Positions 24,677 through 33,047 of a DNA stretch of 64,000 nt are shown piece by piece. Every line of letters starts with the position of its first letter. Position 1 is the stretch's first letter. Source of the DNA: an uncultured Rhodospirillaceae bacterium (GTDB lineage Bacteria; Pseudomonadota; Alphaproteobacteria; Rhodospirillales; Magnetospirillaceae); NCBI GenBank assembly GCA_937887565.1, contig CALABS010000018.1:152639-216638 (forward strand), read 5' to 3'. A model generated the notes under the pieces. That model saw nothing but the letters and a program-made list of their open reading frames with translations. It ran no database searches and was not told where the DNA came from. The position numbers were made by a program, and so were the translations under genes.

Positions 24677-25078
24677 TCACTTGAGCGTCCGCAAATAGGC
24701 CACCAGATTGGCCATGTCGGCCTCCGACATCATCTGCGGGATCATGCCCTGGCCGCGCTTGCCGTGCGTCTTTTCCAGATACTTGGCGGCGTCGGGGATG
24801 TAGTTCGGCAAGGTGGTCTCGTCCCACACCCCGCCGGCCTCGGCGCAGGCCTTCATGCCGGCCGAGTAACGCGGGAAGTCGGTGGAGCCGCATTTGCGGC
24901 CGACCACGCCGAACAGGTTGGGTCCGACTCGGTGCGGGCCGCCCTTGGTGGCGTCGTGGCACGCCTTGCAGCGGTTGAAGACCTTTTCGCCGGCGGCGGC
25001 ATCGGCGGCCTCGGCGCCTCCGCTGGCAAGGCCGGCCGCGACGGCCATGGCGACCGCCAACATGGTAATTGCTTTCAT
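24677..25078 (-). CDS. soluble c-type cytochrome (class I)
   Basis: A 133-residue periplasmic cytochrome. Residues 1-25 form a signal peptide ending GGAEA; the single haem site is CKACH (C37, C40, H41). The distal part MIPQMMSEADMANLVAYLRT supplies methionines for the sixth ligand and the C-terminal helix typical of cytochrome c2/c550. Two further cysteines (in GRKCGST and MKACAEAG) in an insertion could form a disulfide. It lies downstream of the peroxiredoxin gene, separated by a strong hairpin. A role as electron shuttle to oxidases or hydrogenase-linked chains is plausible but not specified by context. Confidence 0.85.
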   Translation of the reverse strand: MKAITMLAVAMAVAAGLASGGAEAADAAAGEKVFNRCKACHDATKGGPHRVGPNLFGVVGRKCGSTDFPRYSAGMKACAEAGGVWDETTLPNYIPDAAKYLEKTHGKRGQGMIPQMMSEADMANLVAYLRTLK

Positions 25079-25108
25079 CGGAACATCCTTGGGGTGGGAA
25101 TGGAAGGA

Positions 25109-25134
25109 ACGGCCCCGCCTTGTGGCGGGGCCGT
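25109..25134 (-). terminator. hairpin terminator after the peroxiredoxin gene
   Basis: ACGGCCCCGCC (25109-25119) pairs perfectly with GGCGGGGCCGT (25124-25134) around a TTGT loop. On the minus strand the stem is followed by TCCTTCCATT, moderately T-rich. It separates the peroxiredoxin gene from the cytochrome c gene and could also limit readthrough. Confidence 0.65.
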
Positions 25135-25138
25135 CGGA

Positions 25139-25780
25139 TCACAGGGCCTTCTTGCAGAAGTACCAGTCCACGCACTCGTAGCCCTCGCCGGCGCGCTTCT
25201 CGGCGGCCTCGGCGGTCTTCGGCGGCGGAACGATCACCTTGTCGCCGGGCCGCCAACCCTCGGGGGTGGCGACGCCGTGCGCGTCGCTGGTCTGCAGCGC
25301 GGCGAGCAGGCGCACGAATTCGGGGATCGAGCGGCCGTTGCTCATGGGGTAGTAGACCATGGCGCGCAGCTTGCCCTCGGGGTCGATGAGGAAGGTCGCG
25401 CGCACCGCCGAGGTGTCCGAGGCGCCGGGCTGGATCATGCCGTAGGCCTTGGCCACCGCCATGGACAGGTCGGCGATGATCGGGAACGGGATCTCGACCC
25501 CGAACTTCTCCTTGATGTTGCGTTCCCACGCCAGGTGGGAGAACACCGAGTCGATGGACAGACCCAGAAGCTCGGCATTCAGCGCCTTGAACTGGTCGGC
25601 GGCCTGGGCGAAGGCGACGAACTCGGTGGTGCAGACCGGGGTGAAGTCGGCGGGATGGGAGAACAGCACCAGCCACTTGCCGCGATAATCGGCCAGGGTC
25701 TTGCGGCCATGGGTGGTTTCGGCGGCGAAGTCGGGCGCCGGCTCGTTCAGGCGCGGATAGGACACTGGCGAATCGGTCAT
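25139..25780 (-). CDS. 1-Cys-type peroxiredoxin (Prx6-like)
   Basis: A 213-residue thioredoxin-fold peroxidase. The active site FSHPADFTPVCTTE carries the peroxidatic Cys50; the residues around it (SHPADFTPVCTTE) and the C-terminal dimerisation region (PEGWRPGDKVIVPPP) match the Prx6/AhpC-TSA subfamily, which reduces hydrogen peroxide and organic peroxides in the cytoplasm. Two extra cysteines near the end (YECVDWYFCKKAL) could act in recycling, as in archaeal members of this group. The ATG at 25780 has only a weak purine-rich site. Upstream (25800-25890) is unusually AT-rich for this genome and probably holds the promoter. Confidence 0.88.
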   Translation of the reverse strand: MTDSPVSYPRLNEPAPDFAAETTHGRKTLADYRGKWLVLFSHPADFTPVCTTEFVAFAQAADQFKALNAELLGLSIDSVFSHLAWERNIKEKFGVEIPFPIIADLSMAVAKAYGMIQPGASDTSAVRATFLIDPEGKLRAMVYYPMSNGRSIPEFVRLLAALQTSDAHGVATPEGWRPGDKVIVPPPKTAEAAEKRAGEGYECVDWYFCKKAL

Positions 25781-25957
25781 GGAGGCCTCGCTTAGTTGAC
25801 TGGAGTAATTTCAGTTAGCGTGATAACCGATTGTCTCTCCGTCTGTTATTTCCCAGAAGGTAGATTGCGGGAAATGACAATTCGCAATGCCGCCGGCGCG
25901 CCGGCACATGGCCGGCATGCATCGACGCATCGGAAACGCGGTCGGGATCGCGGGTGC

Positions 25958-27607
25958 TCAGATGGCTCCGCCGAGATCCACCACGGCATCCATTCGGTCG
26001 AGACCGGCGGTACGGTGGGTGATCAGCAGCAGGCTGCGGCTTCCGAGGGCGGCGGTCACCGCATCGAGAAGCGCCCGTTCGGAGCGGTAGTCGAGCCCTT
26101 CCCCGGGCTCGTCGAGGATCAGGATCGGCGCGTCCTTGAGCAGCGCGCGGGCCACGGACAGCCGGCGGGCCTGGCCGCCGGACAAGGTCAGGCCGGCCTC
26201 GCCGACGAAGGTCTCCAGGCCGTCGGGACGGGCGCGGACGAAGTCCTCCAGCCCGACCGTGCGCAGCACCTCCCACAAGGCGCCGTCCGCCGCCCCGGGC
26301 CGGGCCAGCCGCAGGTTGCTGGCGATGGTGCCGGTGAACAGCGAGGCGGCCTGCGGCGCCACCGCGAAGCGGCGGCGCAACTCCTCGGGGTCGAGCTCCT
26401 GGACCGGGCGGCCGCCCAGGGTCACCATTCCCGCCTGCGGCGACAACAGCCCGGTCGCCAGCCCCACCAGGGTGCTCTTGCCGCGCCCGGTCGGCCCGAC
26501 CACGGCGACGCGCCCCCCCGGGGGAAGATCGAGGTCGAAGCCGTCCAACACCGGCCTGCCGTCGTCGCGGTAACGGAAGGTGACCCCCGCCAAGCGCAGT
26601 CCCGTTGCTTGCGGCACGGCCGCACATGCCTTCGGTGACGGAGCGGCGGTCCCGGCGCCGGCAAGGCCGAACAGGCGCGCCGCCGATTCCCTGGCCCCGG
26701 CCAGGGCCTGGAACGCGCCGGGCAGCGGCGCCACCGCCTCGAAGGCGGCCAGCGCCAGCATGGACAGCATCACGAAATCGGCTCCGTCCAGGCCGCCGTC
26801 GCGGACCAGGGGCACGGCGACCACCACCACCCCCCACAGGGCGAGATTGGAACCGGCCAGCAAGGCCGCCTGCGACAGCCCGGCCAGGCGCGACAATCGA
26901 ACCTGGGCCGCCACCATCTCGCCGCCGACGGCGAGCAGGCGCGCTCGGTGGCGGTCGCCGCCGAAGGCCAGCAGCTCGCCCAGGCCCTGGACCGTGTCCA
27001 CCGACGCCTCGGTCAGCCGGGTCGACAGGATCACGCGCCGGCGGCTCAAGGGCGCCGAGGCGCGGCCGACCGCCAGCGGGACGGCGAGGCCGGCGACAGC
27101 CAGGCACATCCCCGTCACCGCCGCAACCGCCCACGAATACCGGCCCACCACCGCCAACAGGACGGCGACGGCGGCCGCCGCCGCCACCACCGGGCCGATC
27201 ACCCGCAGGTAGACGGTTTCGAGACGATCGATGTCGGCCCGCAGGCGGCTGGCGAGATCGCCGCTGTGATAGGCGTCGAGCACGGATGGCGGCTGAGGCT
27301 CGAGGCGCCGGTAGAGCCACACCCTGAGGCGCGACAGCAGGCGGAAGGTGGTCTCGTGGCTGACCACCCGCTCGACGTAGCGGCCGCCGGTGCGCAGGAT
27401 GGCGCAAGCGCGGATGATGGCCGCCGGGGTGAAATAGTTGATGGAGCCCCCCGCCGCCCCCGCCACCGCCATGGCGGCGATGAACCACCCCGACACCGCC
27501 ATCAGGGCGATATTGGCAAGCAGCGTCGCCAGGGCGATCACAAGGGACAGGGCGACCCAGCCCGCATAGGGGCGATAGAGCGCCAACAGGCGCGCCAGCG
27601 GCCTCAT
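25958..27607 (-). CDS. cydC: thiol reductant ABC exporter subunit CydC
   Basis: A 549-residue half-transporter: six membrane helices in residues 1-300 and a nucleotide-binding domain with Walker A GPTGRGKST, signature LSGGQARRLSVARAL and Walker B PILILDEP. CydDC exports cysteine and glutathione to the periplasm and is needed to assemble cytochrome bd. The signature motif reads SGGQAR, the variant seen in CydCD subunits. The ATG at 27607 overlaps the cydD stop by four bases (ATGA), so the two subunits are translationally coupled. Last gene of the cydABX-DC set. Confidence 0.9.
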   Translation of the reverse strand: MRPLARLLALYRPYAGWVALSLVIALATLLANIALMAVSGWFIAAMAVAGAAGGSINYFTPAAIIRACAILRTGGRYVERVVSHETTFRLLSRLRVWLYRRLEPQPPSVLDAYHSGDLASRLRADIDRLETVYLRVIGPVVAAAAAVAVLLAVVGRYSWAVAAVTGMCLAVAGLAVPLAVGRASAPLSRRRVILSTRLTEASVDTVQGLGELLAFGGDRHRARLLAVGGEMVAAQVRLSRLAGLSQAALLAGSNLALWGVVVVAVPLVRDGGLDGADFVMLSMLALAAFEAVAPLPGAFQALAGARESAARLFGLAGAGTAAPSPKACAAVPQATGLRLAGVTFRYRDDGRPVLDGFDLDLPPGGRVAVVGPTGRGKSTLVGLATGLLSPQAGMVTLGGRPVQELDPEELRRRFAVAPQAASLFTGTIASNLRLARPGAADGALWEVLRTVGLEDFVRARPDGLETFVGEAGLTLSGGQARRLSVARALLKDAPILILDEPGEGLDYRSERALLDAVTAALGSRSLLLITHRTAGLDRMDAVVDLGGAI

Positions 27608-29343
27608 GGCGCCCTCCCCGACCCCAGTTCGCCGTCGCGCACCAGGGCGGCGTACAGCCCGTCGCGCGCCATCAGCGAGCCGTGGTCGCCCCGCTCGGCC
27701 ACGCGCCCGCGATCGAGCACCAGGATGGTCGCGGCGTCCCGGACCGTCTCCAGGCGGTGGGCCACCACCAGCACCGTCCGCCCCGGCGCCAGGGCGCGGA
27801 CGGCATCACCGATCCGCGCCTCGGCGGCCCCGTCCAGGCTGGCGGTGGGTTCGTCGAGGATCAGCAGCGGCGCGACGCGCAAGGCCGCCCGCGTCAAGGC
27901 CAGCAGGCGCGCCTGCCCCCCGGACAGCCCGACGCCGCGCTCGCCGACGACGTGGCCGTAGCCGTCGGGAAGCGCCTCGATGAACCCGGCCGCCCCGGTC
28001 AGCCGCGCGGCGCGGACGAGGTCGCCGTCGGAGGCCTCGGCTGCGTCGAGGCGCAGGTTGTCGGCGATAGTGCCGCGAAACAGATAGGGGCGTTGCGGCA
28101 CCCAGGCCAACCCGCGGCGCCACGCATCGAGGTCCAGGCCGGCAAGGTCCTGCCCCCCCGCCAGGATTCGCCCCGACGACGGCCGGACGAACCCGAGCAG
28201 AAGGCTGACCACCGAACTCTTGCCGGCCCCGCTGGGCCCCACCAGGGCGGTGACCGTGCCCGGCTCCAGGCGGAAATCGGCGCCGTCCAGGCCGACGCGG
28301 CCATCGCCATAGGTCAACCCCACCCGCTCGAAGGAGATGGCGGCCGGCCCGCCGCCACCCCGCGGCTTGGCGCGTCCCTGCTCCGGCACCGGCCGCGCCA
28401 GCAGATCGACCATGCGCCCGGCGGCGCCGATGGCCTCCATGCGGGCATGGTAATGGGCGCCCAGCGACCGCAGCGGCAGATAGAACTCGGGGGCCAGCAG
28501 CAACACGAAGAATCCGCGCTGGAAGGCCATCTCGCCGGCCAGCAGCCGGAAGCCGATGAACACCGCCACCATGGCGATGCTGACGGTGGCGAAGAACTCC
28601 AGCGCCAGCGCCGACGCGAACGCCACCCGCAGCACCGACATGGTCGCCAGCCGGTAGTCCTCGGACACCTTGGCGATCACCTCGGCCTCGCGGCGGCTGG
28701 CGTTGAAAAGCTTGAGGGTGGTGAGGTTCTGCAACACTTCGAGGAAGTGGGCGCTCATGCGCGCCAGCCGCGCCCATTGGCGTTGGTTTAGCCGCTCGGC
28801 GCCGCGCCCGATCAGGATCATGAACAGCGGGATCAGCGGCGCCGTCACCGCCAGGATCACGCCCGACAGCCAGTCGGTGGGCGCCACCACCGCCAGGATG
28901 GCCGCCGGCACCAGCGCCGCCACCATCATCGCCGGCAGGAAGCGGGCGTAATAGGGCTCCAGTGCCTCGACGCCGTCGACCAACAGCGCCGACAGCTCGC
29001 CGGTCTGGCGGTCGGCGAGGCGCACCGGCCCCAGCGCCATGATCCGGTCGAGCAGCGCCTCGCGGACGTCTGTCTTGACGCGGGCGGCGGCGGCGGCCGA
29101 CGCCGCCTCGCCGCCCCAGACGGTGGCGGCGCGCAGCGCGACAAGTCCGAGGATCGGCCATAGGCGCGGCCAGACATCGTCGAGACCGGCGCCGGCCATC
29201 AGCACGTCGTGGACCACCGAGGCCAGCAGCCAATACTGCGCGATCAACAGGACGGCGTTGACCAGCCCGCAGCCGGCGGCCAGGGCCAGCGGCCTCCGGG
29301 ACAGTCCGGCCCGCAGTCTCAGGAACGACGACGGCGTGGTCAT
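27604..29343 (-). CDS. cydD: thiol reductant ABC exporter subunit CydD
   Basis: A 579-residue half-transporter, partner of CydC. The N-terminal membrane domain has about six helices (for example AAGCGLVNAVLLIAQYWLLA), and the C-terminal ATPase has Walker A GPSGAGKSS, signature LSGGQARLLALTRA and Walker B PLLILDEPTASLD. The start at 29343 (MTTPSSFLRL) is chosen because the earlier ATG at 29358 has a pyrimidine-rich upstream region. It follows cydX by 68 bases that contain a stem-loop, which may set a lower expression level for the exporter than for the oxidase. Confidence 0.9.
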   Translation of the reverse strand: MTTPSSFLRLRAGLSRRPLALAAGCGLVNAVLLIAQYWLLASVVHDVLMAGAGLDDVWPRLWPILGLVALRAATVWGGEAASAAAAARVKTDVREALLDRIMALGPVRLADRQTGELSALLVDGVEALEPYYARFLPAMMVAALVPAAILAVVAPTDWLSGVILAVTAPLIPLFMILIGRGAERLNQRQWARLARMSAHFLEVLQNLTTLKLFNASRREAEVIAKVSEDYRLATMSVLRVAFASALALEFFATVSIAMVAVFIGFRLLAGEMAFQRGFFVLLLAPEFYLPLRSLGAHYHARMEAIGAAGRMVDLLARPVPEQGRAKPRGGGGPAAISFERVGLTYGDGRVGLDGADFRLEPGTVTALVGPSGAGKSSVVSLLLGFVRPSSGRILAGGQDLAGLDLDAWRRGLAWVPQRPYLFRGTIADNLRLDAAEASDGDLVRAARLTGAAGFIEALPDGYGHVVGERGVGLSGGQARLLALTRAALRVAPLLILDEPTASLDGAAEARIGDAVRALAPGRTVLVVAHRLETVRDAATILVLDRGRVAERGDHGSLMARDGLYAALVRDGELGSGRAP

Positions 29344-29370
29344 GGCGATCCACCGCATGCAAGGAAAGAC

Positions 29371-29394
29371 GGCCCCCGGCGGTGACCGGGGGCC
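29371..29394 (-). terminator. stem-loop between cydX and cydD
   Basis: GGCCCCCGG (29371-29379) and CCGGGGGCC (29386-29394) form a perfect nine-base stem around a six-base loop. On the minus strand it is followed by GTCTTTCCTT. This looks like a weak intrinsic terminator or a 3' stabiliser for the cydABX message, with partial readthrough into cydDC. Confidence 0.55.
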
Positions 29395-29410
29395 GCGCGT
29401 CGAAGGGAGG

Positions 29411-29521
29411 TCAGTCCCCGTTGGAGCGGTCAAACGAGCGCTCGGCCTCGTACCACATGGCGTTGACGACGCCGAAGGACAGGGCCGCCGTCAGACCGAG
29501 GACCCAGACGAAATACCACAT
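29411..29521 (-). CDS. cydX: cytochrome bd oxidase small subunit CydX
   Basis: A 36-residue single-helix membrane peptide reading MWYFVWVLGLTAALSFGVVN followed by AMWYEAERSF and a short polar tail. The MWYF start and the W-Y-E after the helix are the hallmarks of CydX/YbgT, a small subunit that stabilises the haem centres of cytochrome bd. It begins 22 bases after cydB, with an AGGGAAGGAGAA-type site upstream. It is too short for routine gene finding but its position and sequence make the call firm. Confidence 0.9.
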   Translation of the reverse strand: MWYFVWVLGLTAALSFGVVNAMWYEAERSFDRSNGD

Positions 29522-29543
29522 GACGGTTCTCCTTCCCTGGTCT

Positions 29544-30698
29544 CTAGTAGGCCGAGTGGCTGCGGACGCGGATCTCTTCCTCGGTGACCTTGCCCCACAT
29601 GCGCGAATAGCACCACACGGTGTAGGACAGGACGATGGGCAGGAAGATCACCACCGCCCAGAACATCACCGCCAGCGTCAGATGGCTGGACGGCGCGTCC
29701 CATACGGTCAGGCTGGCGTCGGGATGGGTGCTGGACGGCATGACGAACGGGAACATGGACAGACCCGCCGTGGCGACCACGCCGCTCATGCCGAGGCCGC
29801 TGGTCACGAACGCCCAGCCCGGCCGGTCCATCCGCGACAGCAGCATGGTCAGCAGGATGCCCGCGAAGCCGGCCACCGGAGCCAGCATGGACACCGGCAC
29901 CTGGGAATAGATGGCCAGCCAGGCGCCGGCCTCCTTGACCACGGTCTTGGCCAGCGGATTGGGCAGGGCGTCCAGCGCCGGCTGGGCGACCACCCGGTAG
30001 CCCTCGATGCCATAGGCCACCCACACGCCGGCGAGGGCGAAGCCCGCCGCCGCGACGGCCCCCATGAGCAGGATCGCGCCCTTCACCCGCCGGGCAATGG
30101 GGGCGTTGGTGCGCAGCTGCAGCCAGACGCCGCCGTGCATGGTCAGCATGGCGAAGCTGATCACGCCGGCCAGCAGAGCGAAGGGATTGAGCAGCGGCAG
30201 GAGCGCGGTCAGCAGCGAGCCTTCGTAATGGGCGCGCAGGAACTCGTCCAGGTGGAAGGGCACGCCCTGGAGCAGGTTGCCGAACGCCACGCCGAAGATC
30301 AGCGACGGGATGGCGCCGCCGGCGAACAGGCCCCAGTCCCAGGCCCGCCGCCAGCGCGGGTCGGCGATCTTGGAGCGGTAGTCGAAGCCGACGGGGCGGA
30401 AGAACAGGGCGAACAGCACCAGCAGCATCGCCATGTAGAAGCCCGAGAAGGCGGCGGCGTAGACCGCCGGCCAGGCGGCGAAGATGGCGCCGCCGGCGGT
30501 GATCAGCCACACCTGGTTGCCGTCCCAATGGGGGCCGACGGTGTTGATGATGACCCGCCGCTCGTCATCGGTCCTGCCGATGAAGGGCAGCAGGTTGCCG
30601 ACGCCCATGTCCATGCCGTCGGTCACGGCGAAGCCGATCAGCAGCGCGCCGACCAGGACCCACCAGATGAATTTGAGGATTTCGTAGTCGATGATCAT
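29544..30698 (-). CDS. cydB: cytochrome bd ubiquinol oxidase subunit II
   Basis: A 384-residue polytopic protein with about nine helices. The N-terminus (LKFIWWVLVGALLIGFAVTD, then GMDMGVG and VGPHWDGNQVWLITAGGA) is diagnostic of CydB. With CydA it forms the high-affinity quinol oxidase used under low oxygen. The start at 30698 lies 12 bases after the cydA stop. The C-terminus (VWCYSRMWGKVTEEEIRVRS) is also family-typical. The full module cydABX-DC is present in this window. Confidence 0.95.
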   Translation of the reverse strand: MIIDYEILKFIWWVLVGALLIGFAVTDGMDMGVGNLLPFIGRTDDERRVIINTVGPHWDGNQVWLITAGGAIFAAWPAVYAAAFSGFYMAMLLVLFALFFRPVGFDYRSKIADPRWRRAWDWGLFAGGAIPSLIFGVAFGNLLQGVPFHLDEFLRAHYEGSLLTALLPLLNPFALLAGVISFAMLTMHGGVWLQLRTNAPIARRVKGAILLMGAVAAAGFALAGVWVAYGIEGYRVVAQPALDALPNPLAKTVVKEAGAWLAIYSQVPVSMLAPVAGFAGILLTMLLSRMDRPGWAFVTSGLGMSGVVATAGLSMFPFVMPSSTHPDASLTVWDAPSSHLTLAVMFWAVVIFLPIVLSYTVWCYSRMWGKVTEEEIRVRSHSAY

Positions 30699-30710
30699 GA
30701 CGGTGTTCCC

Positions 30711-32306
30711 TTACTCGGCCGGAACCAGGGGCGCGTCGGTGGTGGCCGGACGCCCGGCCGGCGGCACCTCGCCGTGATACCTGCCGGTGCCCAGCGAGGC
30801 CGGACCCAGGCGGGCGTATTTGGTCATCAGGTAGATCTCGATGACCAAGAGGAAGGTGTAGAAGCCGACGAAGCCGACAAGGCTGAACACCAGCTCGCCG
30901 GCGGTCAGGCTGGAGGTGGCGAGGAAGGTCGGCAGCACCTCGCCGATGGCCCAGGGTTGGCGGCCGTATTCCGCCACGAACCATCCCATCTCGCAGGCCA
31001 GCCACGGCACCGGCAGGCTCCACAGCAGGGCCTTCAGCAGCCAGCGCTGCCTCTCGACCGTGCGGCGCAGGGTGAACCAGAACGCGGCCCCGATCAGGAA
31101 CAGCATCCAGAAGCCGAAGGCCACCATCACGCGGAAGGTCCAGAACAGGGGCGCCACCGCCGGGATGGTGTCCTTGGCGGCCAGCGCGACCTGCTCGTCG
31201 GTGGCATCGACCACCTCGGGGGTGTAGCGCTTGAGCAGCAGTCCGTAGCCAAGGTCGCGCTTGTGCGTCTCGAAGGCGGCGCGGACCTCCGGGTCGGTGC
31301 TGCCCTGGCGCAGCTTCTGGAGGTTGTCGTAGGCCACCATGCCCGAACGGATGCGCGTCTCGTGCTCGGCCATCAGCTCCTTGATGCCGGCCACCTCCTC
31401 GTCGGTGGAGCGGGTGGCGATCAGGCCGAGCAGCCACGGGATCTTGACCGCGTAGCCGGTGGTCATGGTCTCGTCGTCGGGCAGCCCGACCAGGGTGAAC
31501 GGCGCCGGGGCCGGCAGCGTCTCGTACTCGGCCTCGATGGCGGCCAGCTTGGTCTTCTGGACGTCGCCCAGTTCGTAGCCGCTCTCGTCGCCCAGCACGA
31601 TCACCGACAGCGCCGAGGCCAGGCCGAAGCCGGCGGCGATGGCGAAGGAGCGCTTGGCAAAACCGAGGTCGCGGCCCTTGAGCAGGTACCACGAGCTGAT
31701 GGCCAGCACGAACATCGACGCCGTCACGTAGCCCGCCGAGACGGTGTGGACGAACTTCACCTGCGCCACCGGGTTGAACAGCACCTCGGCGAAGCTGGTC
31801 ATCTCCATGCGCATGGTCTCGGCATAGAATTCCGAGCCCACCGGGTTCTGCATCCAGCCGTTGGCGACCAGGATCCACAGCGCCGACAGGTTCGAGCCCA
31901 GCGCGGTGAAGAAGGTCACCGCCAGGTGCTGGCGCTTGGACAGCTTTTCCCAGCCCAGGAAGAACAGGCCGATGAAGGTGGATTCCAGGAAGAAGGCCAT
32001 CAGGCCCTCGATGGCCAGGGGCGCCCCGAAGACGTCGCCCACGTAGTGCGAGTAGTAGGCCCAGTTGGTGCCGAACTCGAACTCCATGGTCAGGCCGGTG
32101 GTGACGCCGAGGGCGAAGTTGATGCCGAACAGTTTGCCCCAGAACTTGGTCATGTCCCGGTAGATTTCGTTGCCGGTCATCACGTAGACGGATTCCATGA
32201 TGAACAGGATCCACGAGATGCCCAGCGTCAGCGGGACGAAGATGAAGTGATACATGGCGGTGGCGGCGAACTGCCATCGCGACAGGTCGATGAATAGTTG
32301 GTCCAT
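30711..32306 (-). CDS. cydA: cytochrome bd ubiquinol oxidase subunit I
   Basis: A 531-residue subunit carrying the haems b558, b595 and d. The N-terminus (MDQLFIDLSRWQFAATAMYH, with H20 as the b595 ligand) and VKFVHTVSAGY, with the b558 histidine, are visible, as is FWTFRVMVAFG with the methionine ligand. The Q loop is long (KTKLAAIEAEYETLPAPAPF onwards), placing it in the long-loop E. coli-like subfamily rather than the short-loop CIO type. The ATG at 32306 follows GGAGAG. The upstream 127 bases hold no obvious FNR-type palindrome, so the operon promoter may lie before the DUF2946 gene. Confidence 0.95.
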   Translation of the reverse strand: MDQLFIDLSRWQFAATAMYHFIFVPLTLGISWILFIMESVYVMTGNEIYRDMTKFWGKLFGINFALGVTTGLTMEFEFGTNWAYYSHYVGDVFGAPLAIEGLMAFFLESTFIGLFFLGWEKLSKRQHLAVTFFTALGSNLSALWILVANGWMQNPVGSEFYAETMRMEMTSFAEVLFNPVAQVKFVHTVSAGYVTASMFVLAISSWYLLKGRDLGFAKRSFAIAAGFGLASALSVIVLGDESGYELGDVQKTKLAAIEAEYETLPAPAPFTLVGLPDDETMTTGYAVKIPWLLGLIATRSTDEEVAGIKELMAEHETRIRSGMVAYDNLQKLRQGSTDPEVRAAFETHKRDLGYGLLLKRYTPEVVDATDEQVALAAKDTIPAVAPLFWTFRVMVAFGFWMLFLIGAAFWFTLRRTVERQRWLLKALLWSLPVPWLACEMGWFVAEYGRQPWAIGEVLPTFLATSSLTAGELVFSLVGFVGFYTFLLVIEIYLMTKYARLGPASLGTGRYHGEVPPAGRPATTDAPLVPAE

Positions 32307-32433
32307 GGCAATAACTCTCCAACGCGGACGGCCGCGGCGGGCCACCGGCGCTCTTTCGATGAAAGGCACCGCGTCATTCGGCGCGCCCGCATGGGACGGC
32401 CGGAAACAGCGGAGTGAAGGAAAACCAATCCCG

Positions 32434-32850
32434 TCAGACGGGCGGCGGAGCCCGGGCGACAGGCCGCCAGACGGCCTGACGGTCGAAATGGCGTTCGACC
32501 ACGACGAAGACGGGCTCGACCCGGCCAAGGGTCAAGGCCGGTTCAGCCGGTCCCCAGGCGGCGCTTTGCCCCTTGTCGAGAAGCGGCAGGCAGTTGACGC
32601 AGGCCTCGGCATGGTCGGTCGCCGGGGTCCCGTCGGCATTGAGCACGACCAGACCGCCAGCGGTGCAGATGACGATGCGACCGTCCAATCCGTCCAATGA
32701 TGCCGCTCCGGCCGGATGCGCCGGAAGCAGCAGCGTGGCGACGGTATTGAACAGGACGATGGCGACCGCCGCCCATGACGCCAAGGGCGGAAACCGCAAG
32801 ACCCTGCGATTCCCGGGCCTTGCCCGCCGATCTGCCCTGTCACTCGCCAT
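32434..32850 (-). CDS. DUF2946-family small membrane/secreted protein
   Basis: A 138-residue protein with a single N-terminal hydrophobic segment (WAAVAIVLFNTVATLLLPA). The core GRIVICTAGGLVVLNADGTP followed by CVNCLPLL matches the DUF2946 pattern (I-C-T-A-G, then C-x-x-C-L), a family often found near metal-handling or TonB-linked genes; the cysteines suggest metal or haem contact. The ATG at 32850 follows GGAGG. It is cotranscribed with cydAB by orientation (127-base gap), where it may assist metal or haem handling, an inference from position. Confidence 0.6.
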   Translation of the reverse strand: MASDRADRRARPGNRRVLRFPPLASWAAVAIVLFNTVATLLLPAHPAGAASLDGLDGRIVICTAGGLVVLNADGTPATDHAEACVNCLPLLDKGQSAAWGPAEPALTLGRVEPVFVVVERHFDRQAVWRPVARAPPPV

Positions 32851-32935
32851 CCACAGCCTCCAAATTCCCCGGCCGACCCGGGCAGATTGGCCCCGGATGC
32901 CGCCCTTGGGGGAAGGCTACAAAGAAGTTAGAATT

Positions 32936-32966
32936 CGGGTAATAACAATTGTCATTGCGGCCGGCC
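32936..32966. promoter_or_regulatory. AT-rich Fur-box-like site upstream of the DUF2946 gene
   Basis: Around 32936-32966 the GC-rich background drops and holds ACAATTGT, a perfect eight-base palindrome, within AATGACAATTGTTATT on the minus strand, which resembles a Fur operator (alternating AAT/ATT). It lies about 90 bases upstream of the DUF2946/cydAB unit. Confidence 0.35.
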
Positions 32967-33047
32967 CAGCGGATTCCCGCTCGCGACGCCTCTCTCCGCC
33001 GGCATCTCAACCACCGATAGGATATAGGCGGCCAGCCATATCCCAAC

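Noticed and set aside
29382..32297. A 971-residue open frame on the plus strand opposite cydX, cydB and cydA
   Set aside because: Antisense to clear cytochrome bd genes; the translation is glutamine/glycine/histidine-rich with no recognisable domain.
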